Part shown: positions 36,983 to 45,090 of the stretch, one piece after another
How positions within the stretch are numbered: the stretch's first letter is position 1
How the letters are laid out: the number at the start of each line of letters is the position of its first letter
NCBI GenBank assembly: GCA_945878865.1
Contig: CAMCUD010000001.1
Location: 62,001-126,000, forward strand
Direction: 5' to 3'
DNA from: Bifidobacterium breve
GTDB taxonomy: Bacteria; Actinomycetota; Thermoleophilia; Solirubrobacterales; Solirubrobacteraceae
DNA: 64,000 nt
Translations under genes and position numbers: made by a program
The notes under the pieces: model-generated
The model's database searches: none
What the model saw: the letters and a program-made list of their open reading frames with translations, nothing else
What the model was told of the DNA's origin: nothing

Positions 36983-38122
36983 GTGGACGCCGATGCGGAC
37001 GAGGTCGAGCGGTTCTGGGAGCAGGCCTCGGAGTTGTTCTGCGTCCTCGAGGCCGAATCCGGACGTTTCCTTCGCGTGAACCCCGCGTGGACGCGCACGC
37101 TGGGATGGACGGAGGATCAGCTGCTCGGGCGTCGCGCGACGGACTTGCTCCACCGTGGGGACACATGGACCGCCGCCGCCGTCGAAACGGATCCGGTGAC
37201 CGGCGAGATGGTCGTACGCGACGTCGAGAACCGCTACCGACACATTGACGGCAGCTACCGCTGGCTGCGGTGGAAGGGCCACCTGCGCGACGGCCGCTTC
37301 TTCGGCATGGCGTCCGACATCAGCGGGACCCGCGCGAGCGAGATGACGATCCGTCTCAACGAGCGGCGGGCCCGCGCAGTGCTCGAGGCGCTCGACGACG
37401 GCCTCTTCATCGCCGGCGGCGACGGGCAGGTCCTCGAGGCCAATGAACAGTTCGCCCGGCTCGTCGGCGTATCCGCACACCGGATCCTCGGGAGCACACC
37501 GCCATATCCCTGGTGGCCCGACGAGCACGTCGCGAGGATGCAGGCGCTCCACGAGTCCGCGCAAAACGGCGCGACGGCCAAGCTGGAAGAGGGCACGCTG
37601 ATCACGGCGGATGGACGAACGATCACGGTGCGTGAGAGCCTGACCCCGTTCCCCTACGACCCCACCCAGCCCGCACTGCTCGTCGTCGTCCGTGACATCA
37701 GCGAGCACGTCGTCGTCCGTAACCGTCTCCTTCGCGCGCACCGCCGCGCCCGCATGATGATCTGGGAGTGGTACCCCGCCGAGGAACAGTTCGTCGTGCT
37801 CGGCAACGGACTGTCCGCAGACGGTCCGGCGGTGCAGGAACTGACCCGCGACGACGCCCTCGGGGATGTGATCGAACGCGCCGACGAGGTCAGCGAGGCC
37901 CTCGACGCCGTCTACGCAGGCCGCACCGGGCACGTCGACCTCGACGCGCGCGTCTCCGTCGCAGGCGCGTCACCTTGGGTGCGCATCCCAGGTGACCCGA
38001 TCCTCTCGGAAGACGGCGACATCATCGGGGTCCACGGCACGGTCAGGGCGATCCTCGCGCCGCGCGAGCGCGTCAGCCGCGCCAGCTACGAGCATCCAGC
38101 CCCGGCGCCCACCTCGGAATAG
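36983..38122 (+). CDS. Multi-PAS protein without recognisable output domain
   Basis: ERFWEQASELFCVLEAESGRFLRVNPAWTRTLGWTEDQLLGR...PYPWWPDEHV...MIWEWYPAEEQFVVLGNG; GTG start inferred, upstream in-frame alternatives exist. Confidence 0.8.
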   Translation: MDADADEVERFWEQASELFCVLEAESGRFLRVNPAWTRTLGWTEDQLLGRRATDLLHRGDTWTAAAVETDPVTGEMVVRDVENRYRHIDGSYRWLRWKGHLRDGRFFGMASDISGTRASEMTIRLNERRARAVLEALDDGLFIAGGDGQVLEANEQFARLVGVSAHRILGSTPPYPWWPDEHVARMQALHESAQNGATAKLEEGTLITADGRTITVRESLTPFPYDPTQPALLVVVRDISEHVVVRNRLLRAHRRARMMIWEWYPAEEQFVVLGNGLSADGPAVQELTRDDALGDVIERADEVSEALDAVYAGRTGHVDLDARVSVAGASPWVRIPGDPILSEDGDIIGVHGTVRAILAPRERVSRASYEHPAPAPTSE

Positions 38123-38165
38123 GCGCCGCCTTGACCTTTGCTGCGCGCGTGCCGATGCTGAGCAC

Positions 38166-39274
38166 ATGCGCGACGACCCCGTGCGACTGTTCTGGGAGCA
38201 CGCGACCGAGTTGTTCTGCGTCCTGGACGGGGATGGGCGTTTCGTGGAGGTCAACCCGGCGTGGCAGCGCGTGCTCGGGTACCGGGAGGATCAGCTGATC
38301 GGCCTGGTGGCCGCGACGTTGCTGGTCGGCGGAGACCAGTGCGCCACCGCGTCGGCGGAGACCCTTCCCGGTACAGCGGAGCGCGTCATCCGCGACGTCG
38401 AGAACCGCTATCGCCACGCCGACGGCAGCGTGCGCTGGCTGCGCTGGAACGGCCACGAGCGTGACGGCTGGTGGTACGGCACGGCCCAGGACATCACGGC
38501 GACACGAACAGCCGACATGGCGCTGCGGCTGACCGAGCGCCGCGCCCGGGCGGTGCTCGAGGCGCTCGACGACGGGATCGTCCTCCTCGACCCGCGCGGA
38601 AGGGTGATCGAGGCCAACGAGACGTTCGCGCGAATGATCGGCCGGCCGGTCTCGGCCATCGTCGGCGCTTCGCCCCCGTTTCCCTGGTGGCCCCCGAGGA
38701 AGTCGACCGCCTCCAGTCGTTCGTGACCGATGCCCTTTCCGGGCGCTTCGAGGGCACCGACGAGCTCACCATCATGCGCCCCGACGGCCGGCGCCTGCAG
38801 GTGCTCATCAGCGTCGCGGCGCTCCCGGCAGAGCGCACCGGCCGCGCGCTGCTCGCCCTCCTGCGCGACATCACCGAGCAGGTCGCGCTGCGAGAGGAGT
38901 TGCTGCGCGCCTACCGCGAAGCGCGAGTCTCCGTCTGGCGGTGGTACCCGCACGAGGACCGCTACGTCATCTTCGGCGACGGGATCCGCGGCGGGCCGGA
39001 CCCGCGGGTCGAGCGCTCGAGCGCCGAAGCGCAGGAGATGCTGCTCGAGGGCCGGGACGAGCTCGAGCGCCTCCGCGACCAGGTCGCCGCCGGGGAGCGC
39101 GACAGCTTCGAGCTCGACGCCCGGGTCGCCCTGCCAGACGGGGGAACGACCTGGGTCTATATCCGCGGCGAGCCGATTACCACGCCCGAGGGCGCAGTGG
39201 TCGGTGTGCGCGGCACGTCGATGGCGACGACGGGGCCCCGGCTCTCCAGCCCGTCGGGCCCCGAACGCGCCTAG
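38166..39274 (+). pseudogene. Multi-PAS protein interrupted by a frameshift near 38691-38697
   Basis: Frame A (from ATG 38166) encodes ...GASPPFPWWPP then runs into stop at 38726; frame B continues EEVDRLQSFVTDALSGRF... to 39274, homologous to its intact neighbours. Confidence 0.75.
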
Positions 39275-40509
39275 CCCCAGCTCGCGGGCGCGATGCCGAT
39301 CCGCACGCGCTGCGGGTGGTAACCGACACGGGTGCGGGCCACCTCCTGCCCGGTGTCCATGTTCAGGAACACGACGTTGTCCTCCCCGCTGAGCGACACG
39401 ACGCAGTGCCGGCCGTCGCCGCTGACCGTCGCCCAGTAGGGCTTCTTGCCCGAGACGAGCGGGCCCGGCGTGTTCGTGGCATCGTCGACGACGGTGGCGT
39501 AGTCGGAGACCGTGCCCGCGACGCACACCTTGTCGCCGGTCGGGCTCAGCGCGAGGCCGTGGTGCGCGGAGTCGAGGATGTAGCCCTCGCGCTTCTTCGG
39601 CGTGACGGCCGTGGTAGGCAGGTCGACGACCTTGACGATCTTGTCCTGCTCGATGTCGTACACCGAGTAGCCGTGGAAGAACGACGACTGGAAGTACACG
39701 CGCCGGTCGTCGGGGGTGAACGAGAACGGCCGCATCGCCGGGGAGATTTCGGGCCGCCCGAACGCGCGGAGCTTCTGGTTCATGTTCACGGTCTTCAGGA
39801 CCTTGTACGTCGTGGCGTCGGCGATCGTGAAGCGCCGGGTGCCCTTCGTGAAGTCCCACTGCGGCGCGTCGAGGTCGAGGAAGACGTTGCCGATCGACTC
39901 GTTGTAGATGACCTTCCCGTCACGCGAGAAGTAGTTCTCGTGCGGGCGGTCCCCCGTCGGGAACTGGCCGAGTTGCTTGCCCGTCTCGATGTCGAGCACG
40001 TAGACGCGGTTCGACAGCGAGGCTGAGACCGCCACGCGCTTGCGGTCGCCGGAGACGGCCATGTGATCCGCGCGCCAGCCGCCGACCTCGAAGCGCCAGT
40101 CGACCTTGCCGGTGGCGATGTTGATCGAGACGACGTCCCCGAAGCTCGGCCGCGACAGGACGAGGTGCGAACCGTCGGCGGTCGTGTAGAGGTCGTCGGC
40201 GTACTGGTCGTGCCCGAGGACCGACAGGCGGATGGAGAGGTAGACCGCGTAGCGCAGCGGGTCGCTGTTGATGCGCCGGAACCGCTGGGCCTTGTCGGGG
40301 ACGACGTTGATCGTCTTCAGCGCCTTGAACGGCGGCGAGGCCTGAACCGCGGTCGCGGTCCCGTCCCAGTTGTTGCCGACCCATAGGACCTTCTGAAAGC
40401 CCTGCGGCACGTCGACGTCCTCGGCGGCCGCGCTCGCCGCGGCCGGCATCGCGACGATGCCGAGCAGGGTGATGGCTGCCGCCGCAGCGGCCCTTCGCAG
40501 GCTCCTCAT
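39271..40509 (-). CDS. Secreted YVTN-type beta-propeller protein
   Basis: Signal peptide MRSLRRAAAAAAITLLGIVAMPAAASA; repeated NIATGKVDWRFEV / VYVLDIETGKQLGQFPTGDRPHENYFSRDGK / LALSPTGDKVCVAGT. Confidence 0.82.
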   Translation of the reverse strand: MRSLRRAAAAAAITLLGIVAMPAAASAAAEDVDVPQGFQKVLWVGNNWDGTATAVQASPPFKALKTINVVPDKAQRFRRINSDPLRYAVYLSIRLSVLGHDQYADDLYTTADGSHLVLSRPSFGDVVSINIATGKVDWRFEVGGWRADHMAVSGDRKRVAVSASLSNRVYVLDIETGKQLGQFPTGDRPHENYFSRDGKVIYNESIGNVFLDLDAPQWDFTKGTRRFTIADATTYKVLKTVNMNQKLRAFGRPEISPAMRPFSFTPDDRRVYFQSSFFHGYSVYDIEQDKIVKVVDLPTTAVTPKKREGYILDSAHHGLALSPTGDKVCVAGTVSDYATVVDDATNTPGPLVSGKKPYWATVSGDGRHCVVSLSGEDNVVFLNMDTGQEVARTRVGYHPQRVRIGIAPASWG

Positions 40510-40640
40510 GGGCGCACCGTAGCGCAAAATGTACGTAGACGTTCACTTGAACGGCAGGTCTAGAGCGAGACACAACGACCACCGGAATCCCGGCACAAAC
40601 TGGGGATGCGGCCGACACATCTTCCGGCCGATACATCAGG

Positions 40641-41576
40641 GTGATGCCCGTGCTGCCCCTCACCCGCTCCACGACTCTCCTCGCCGCCGGGATCGCGCTC
40701 GGCTGGCAACTCGGCCGGCGCCGCGCCTCTGCGGCCTCGGATTCGCGGTGGTTCGAGCGCTCGAACGAGCTGCTCGCCGAAGCCAGCCTCGACGGCTGGT
40801 TCGTGCGGCTGAGCTCCGGCTGGGAGGACGCGCTGGGCTGGACGCGCGACGAGCTCATGTCCCGCCCGTTCCTGGAGTTCGTGCACCCTGAGGACCGCGC
40901 GGCGACCGTCGCCCTGCGCGACCGCCTCGACACCGCTCCCGGCGAGGTCGTGGACTTCGAGAACCGCTACGTCACGAAGGACGGCGGCCACCGTTGGCTG
41001 CTCTGGCGCGCGCGGTCGGACCGCGAGCGCAAGTACGCCGTCGCGCGCGACATCACGGAGCGCAAGCAGCTCGAGCACGAGCGTGAACGACTCCTCGAGC
41101 AGGTCGCCGCCCTGGCGCGCACCGACGACCTGACGGGCCTGCTCAACCGGCGGGCGTGGGACGAGGAGGTCCCCAAGGCCCTCGCGCAGGCCCGCCGCGC
41201 CGAGTACCCGCTCGCGCTGGCGCTCGTCGACTTCGATCACTTCAAGCAGTTCAACGACGCCCACGGCCATCAGGCGGGCGACGACCTGCTCGCCGAGGCG
41301 GCGCGCAGCTGGCGCGCTGCGCTGCGCAGCACGGACACGATCGCCCGGTACGGCGGTGAGGAGTTCGCACTCCTGCTTCCCGACTGCCCGGCAGCGGAGG
41401 TCGCCACGCTCCTCGAGCGCTTCCGCGCGGCGACGCCCTCGGACCAGACGGTGTCGGTCGGCGTCGCCTACTGGGATGGCGTCGAGGACGCCCGCGCCCT
41501 GGCCGCACGCGCCGACGAGGCCCTCTACGCGGCGAAGAAGACCGGGCGCAACCGCGTCGTCACCGCGATGGGCTGA
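40641..41576 (+). CDS. PAS-GGDEF diguanylate cyclase
   Basis: N-terminal hydrophobic segment; PAS; DDLTGLLNRRAWDEE...RSTDTIARYGGEEFALLLPDC (GGEEF active site with RxxD I-site). Confidence 0.92.
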   Translation: MMPVLPLTRSTTLLAAGIALGWQLGRRRASAASDSRWFERSNELLAEASLDGWFVRLSSGWEDALGWTRDELMSRPFLEFVHPEDRAATVALRDRLDTAPGEVVDFENRYVTKDGGHRWLLWRARSDRERKYAVARDITERKQLEHERERLLEQVAALARTDDLTGLLNRRAWDEEVPKALAQARRAEYPLALALVDFDHFKQFNDAHGHQAGDDLLAEAARSWRAALRSTDTIARYGGEEFALLLPDCPAAEVATLLERFRAATPSDQTVSVGVAYWDGVEDARALAARADEALYAAKKTGRNRVVTAMG

Positions 41577-41594
41577 GGGCGGTACGGTGGCGAC

Positions 41595-42062
41595 GTGGGC
41601 TTCGAGATCGAGCGCAAGTTCGTCCTCGCGCAGCCGCCGCCGCAGCTGACCGGGGCGCGCGTCCTGCCGATCGCCCAGGGCTACCTCGCCGTCGATGACG
41701 ACGCCGAGGTGCGCGTCCGCCGCATCGGCGACCGGCACGTCCTGACAGTCAAGCGCGGCGCAGGCCTGCGCCGTCTCGAGGAGGAGATCGAGCTCGCTGC
41801 TGCGCAATTCGACGCCCTGTGGCGCGCGACCGAGGGCCGCCGGCTGGAGAAGCGGCGGCACGTCTTCGAGGAGGAGGGCGTGACGTTCGAGGTCGACGTC
41901 TACGACGGCGCGCTGGCCGGCCTGATCGTCGCCGAGGTGGAGTTCGCGTCCGAGGACGAGAGTGCGGCCTTCGCGCCGCCGGCGTGGCTGGGCACCGAGG
42001 TGACGGGCGACCGGCGCTACAGCAACCAGCAGTTGGCGCTGGCGGGGCGGCCCGACGGGTGA
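41595..42062 (+). CDS. CYTH-domain protein (triphosphate tunnel metalloenzyme superfamily)
   Basis: MGFEIERKF (ExExK) ...VRVRRIGDRHVLTVKRGAGLRRLEEEIEL. Confidence 0.88.
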   Translation: MGFEIERKFVLAQPPPQLTGARVLPIAQGYLAVDDDAEVRVRRIGDRHVLTVKRGAGLRRLEEEIELAAAQFDALWRATEGRRLEKRRHVFEEEGVTFEVDVYDGALAGLIVAEVEFASEDESAAFAPPAWLGTEVTGDRRYSNQQLALAGRPDG

Positions 42063-43075
42063 TGAGTTTTCCGGGGGACAACGGTCACACCCGCATGACC
42101 CCCTCCACCGCCTCACCGCTCCCTGCCGACGAAGCGACCTTCTCCGCGCTGGCCGAGCGTCATCGCCGCGAGCTGCACCTGCACTGCTACCGGATGCTGG
42201 CGTCCGTCCACGACGCCGAGGACGCCGTGCAGGAGACCTTCCTGCGGGCGTGGCGCTCGCGCGAGACGTTCGCCGGGCGCTCGACGTTCCGCGCCTGGCT
42301 GTACCGCATCGCCACGAACGCGGCGCTCGACATCATCGGCCGCCGCCCGTCGGTTCCCTCGGTCACCGAGGACGGCAACCGCGCCTTCGAGGTGCCGTGG
42401 CTCGAGCCGTACCCCGAGCAGCTGCTCGCCGCCCCCGCCGCCGACGAGCCCGAGGAAGTGGTCGCCTCGAGGGAGACGATCGAGCTCGCGTTCATCATCG
42501 CGGTGCAGCAGGTGCCACCGCAGGGCCGCGCCGCGCTGCTGCTCCGTGACGTGCTCGGCTGGTCGGCGGCCGACAGCGCGCAGCTGCTGGACATCTCGGT
42601 CGCAGCGCTGAACTCGTCGCTGCAGCGAGCGCGCGCGGTGCTGGGCGAGCACCTGCCCGCCGACCGCGTGGCCTGGAGTGCCGAGTACGACGCCGAGGAA
42701 CGCGAGCTGGTGGCGCGGTACGTCGACGCAAACGAGGACTACGACGAGGACGGGCTCCTCGCGCTGATCGCCGAGAACGCGCGGTGGGCGATGCCGCCGG
42801 ATCCGGTGTCGATCACCGGAGCGGCCGAGATGTGCTCGGCGTGGAAGGAAGGCGGCTTCGGCACGCCCGAGTTCGGCGAGCTTCGCTGCGTCGTGACGCG
42901 GGCCAACCTGCAGCCGGCGATCGGCGTGTACCGGCGGCGCGATGGTGAGGACGAGTACCGGCCGCTGGCGGTCGACGTGCTGCGGATGGCCAACGGTGTC
43001 GTGGCGGAGATCCTCACGTTCGTGCCGGGGCAGTTCGAGGCGCTGGGGCTGCCGGCGTCGTTGCCGCCGCGGTAG
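42062..43075 (+). CDS. ECF sigma factor with SnoaL-like C-terminal extension
   Basis: ALAERHRRELHLHCYRMLASVHDAEDAVQETFLRAWRSRETFAGRSTFRAWLYRIATNAALDIIGRR (sigma2) plus sigma4; C-terminal about 120 aa SnoaL/NTF2-like. Confidence 0.88.
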   Translation: MSFPGDNGHTRMTPSTASPLPADEATFSALAERHRRELHLHCYRMLASVHDAEDAVQETFLRAWRSRETFAGRSTFRAWLYRIATNAALDIIGRRPSVPSVTEDGNRAFEVPWLEPYPEQLLAAPAADEPEEVVASRETIELAFIIAVQQVPPQGRAALLLRDVLGWSAADSAQLLDISVAALNSSLQRARAVLGEHLPADRVAWSAEYDAEERELVARYVDANEDYDEDGLLALIAENARWAMPPDPVSITGAAEMCSAWKEGGFGTPEFGELRCVVTRANLQPAIGVYRRRDGEDEYRPLAVDVLRMANGVVAEILTFVPGQFEALGLPASLPPR

Positions 43076-43078
43076 CGA

Positions 43079-43465
43079 TCATCCGCGGCGGGCGGTCACC
43101 GCGGCGGCCGCGAGATACGTCGCGCCGAACAGCGCGCACACCGCGGTGAGCGTGTCGTCGACGTCACCCGCCGCGACCGTCACCAGCCACCAGGCCGGCA
43201 GGACTACGGCCATGACGTTGGCCACGGCCGCCGAGGTCCGCAGGTTGAGCGCCTGGGTACGCTCGTCGCCCAGCCCGCCTGCCACCTCGAGCGCCTGGCT
43301 GCGCCGCCGCCCGAAGTGCAGCAGACTGGCGAACGCTGCGAGATACGCGAACACGACCACGCCGGCGACCGGGCCGACGCCGATCGCGAACGCGGCGCCG
43401 CCGGCCGCCGCCAGCGCGAGCATGGCCAGGTACTGCCCCGTCGTGGATGTCTTGAGAGCGCTCAT
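43079..43465 (-). CDS. Small multi-pass membrane protein
   Basis: Predicted TM segments; stop/start overlap with the upstream XRE regulator. Confidence 0.7.
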   Translation of the reverse strand: MSALKTSTTGQYLAMLALAAAGGAAFAIGVGPVAGVVVFAYLAAFASLLHFGRRRSQALEVAGGLGDERTQALNLRTSAAVANVMAVVLPAWWLVTVAAGDVDDTLTAVCALFGATYLAAAAVTARRG

Positions 43466-43668
43466 GGCATGTCCTCCTCGTCGGGTTCAAAGATGTCCTC
43501 AACCGCCGCCCCGAAGAACCTCGCCATCGCGATGGCGAGTGGCAGCGAGGGGAGGTAGCGGCCATTCTCGATGGCGTTGATCGTCTGGCGGGATACCCCG
43601 AGGGCGCCGCCGAGCGCACCCTGGCTGAGGTCGCGTTCCTGACGGCGCGCCTTGACGTCGTTGCGCAT
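43462..43668 (-). CDS. XRE/Cro-CI family HTH regulator (68 aa)
   Basis: MRNDVKARRQERDLSQGALGGALGVSRQTINAIENGRYLPSLPLAIAMARFFGAAVEDIFEPDEED. Confidence 0.92.
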   Translation of the reverse strand: MRNDVKARRQERDLSQGALGGALGVSRQTINAIENGRYLPSLPLAIAMARFFGAAVEDIFEPDEEDMP

Positions 43669-43672
43669 CGCG

Positions 43673-43692
43673 GTGGAAAGCTAGCTTTCCAC
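43673..43692. promoter_or_regulatory. Perfect 20-bp palindrome, candidate operator of the XRE regulator
   Basis: GTGGAAAGCT|AGCTTTCCAC, 4 bp upstream of the XRE start codon. Confidence 0.65.
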
Positions 43693-43849
43693 TGCGAAGT
43701 TGTCAAGCTTCCTTGTCACTCACCGGTCGCGATGACCACGACCTTCTGTTCGAGCCGCTCGCCCGCCGACGTCGCAACCCTGCCCGACCTGCTGGGGCCG
43801 GCGCGCGATCGCACGCGCGCAGCGGCGCGGTTCGTGAGTGACCCGCGCG

Positions 43850-43904
43850 ACAGCCGAACGTCGAAATGGTGTCGCTCTGGCGACACTTCCTCGACGTTCG
43901 CTGT
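43850..43904. repeat. Long stem-loop in unannotated intergenic DNA
   Basis: ACAGC(C)GAACGTCGA-aatg-GTGTCGC-tctg-GCGACAC-ttcc-TCGACGTTCGCTGT: 14-bp outer stem with one bulge plus 7-bp inner stem. Confidence 0.7.
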
Positions 43905-43944
43905 GCTCGGGGACGTCTGACGCCGGCGGACCACGCCGCGCAGA

Positions 43945-43972
43945 AAGCCCCGGCCGATGACGACCGGGGCTT
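43945..43972 (-). terminator. Terminator hairpin for tRNA-Arg
   Basis: AAGCCCCGG-N10-CCGGGGCTT directly downstream of the tRNA. Confidence 0.7.
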
Positions 43973-43980
43973 CCGTTCCA

Positions 43981-44054
<74 letters not shown>

Positions 44055-44093
44055 AGGGGTCGGCAAGTGTAGCGCCAGTACAGTCCGCGCCCC

Positions 44094-44600
44094 ATGTCCC
44101 CCCGAACCCGCGCGATCGCCGGCAGTGTCGGCTTCATCTTCGTCGGCCCGTTCCTCGAGGCGTTCGTCGGCCCGTTCATCATCACCGGCGGATTCAAGGC
44201 CGGTGACGGCGCCCTCGATCACCCTGCCGCAAAGGCCGCCGGAATCGCGTTGATCGCCATCGGGCTCGTCGTCATCGCGGCGTGCTTCGTGCGGTTCGTC
44301 GCCGACGGGATCGGCACGCCGTCGCCGCTCGCGCCGACGCACCGGCTCGTCGCACGCGGGCCGTACCGGCATGTGCGCAACCCGATGTACGTCGCGACCG
44401 CGGCGATCATCGTCGGCGAGGGGCTGCTCATCGCCCGGCCGATCCTGCCGCTCGCCGCCGCGATCTACCTCGCCGCGATGGGGCTGCTCGTCCACCGCTT
44501 CGAGGAGCCGCTGCTGGCCCAGCGCTTCGGCGCCGCATGGGACGAGTACGCCGCGCACGTGCCTGCGTGGGTGCCTCGGGTCAGCCCCTGGCGCCCGTAG
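44094..44600 (+). CDS. Isoprenylcysteine carboxyl methyltransferase (ICMT)-like integral membrane methyltransferase
   Basis: LVARGPYRHVRNPMYVATAAIIVGEGLLI...VHRFEEPLLAQRFGAAWDEYAAHVPAWVPR. Confidence 0.85.
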   Translation: MSPRTRAIAGSVGFIFVGPFLEAFVGPFIITGGFKAGDGALDHPAAKAAGIALIAIGLVVIAACFVRFVADGIGTPSPLAPTHRLVARGPYRHVRNPMYVATAAIIVGEGLLIARPILPLAAAIYLAAMGLLVHRFEEPLLAQRFGAAWDEYAAHVPAWVPRVSPWRP

Positions 44601-44610
44601 GCTGCGCGCC

Positions 44611-45024
44611 ATGCTCCGCGCGCTCACTGCCACCGCCGGCGTTCTCGCCGCCGCGCTCGCCACTGCCTCCCCCGCCACGTCAACCAGCGTGGCCGCCGAA
44701 TCGTTGACGGGCACCTGGAAGGGCACGCTCACGCAGCAGGACATGCCGAAGTTCACGGTGACGGCGACGATCCGGACGCTGGATCGCTCCAGCACGAAGA
44801 ACCCCGTGTTCTACGGCGCGCCGCTGCACTGCAAAGGCCATTGGCGCTTCCTCGATCGCGAGGGCAGCGTCTACCGGTTCCGCGAGACGATCACCTCAGG
44901 CCACAGCTCCAGCTGCAAGGGCACCGGCACGGTCAAGCTCACGTGGAAGGGCGGCGACCGGGCCCGCTACCGATTCAGCGGCGGCGGTGTCACGAGCGGC
45001 GGGACGCTCAAGCGCACGGGCTAG
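44611..45024 (+). CDS. Small secreted protein, unknown function
   Basis: Signal peptide MLRALTATAGVLAAALATASPATS; two Cys in the mature part. Confidence 0.65.
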   Translation: MLRALTATAGVLAAALATASPATSTSVAAESLTGTWKGTLTQQDMPKFTVTATIRTLDRSSTKNPVFYGAPLHCKGHWRFLDREGSVYRFRETITSGHSSSCKGTGTVKLTWKGGDRARYRFSGGGVTSGGTLKRTG

Positions 45025-45038
45025 CGAACGCTCCTGAC

Positions 45039-45063
45039 GAAAGGTCCGCCTGGCGACCCTTTC
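45039..45063. terminator. Hairpin between convergent genes
   Basis: GAAAGGTC...GAcCCTTTC. Confidence 0.45.
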
Positions 45064-45090
45064 ATCAGCCGAATCGCCGGCCGGCGCGGG

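Noticed and set aside
36983-37003. GCCGATGC near the start of the third PAS gene as another leaderless-promoter case
   Set aside because: No RTG codon at the 6-7 nt position and no -35-like sequence, so it does not fit the pattern.
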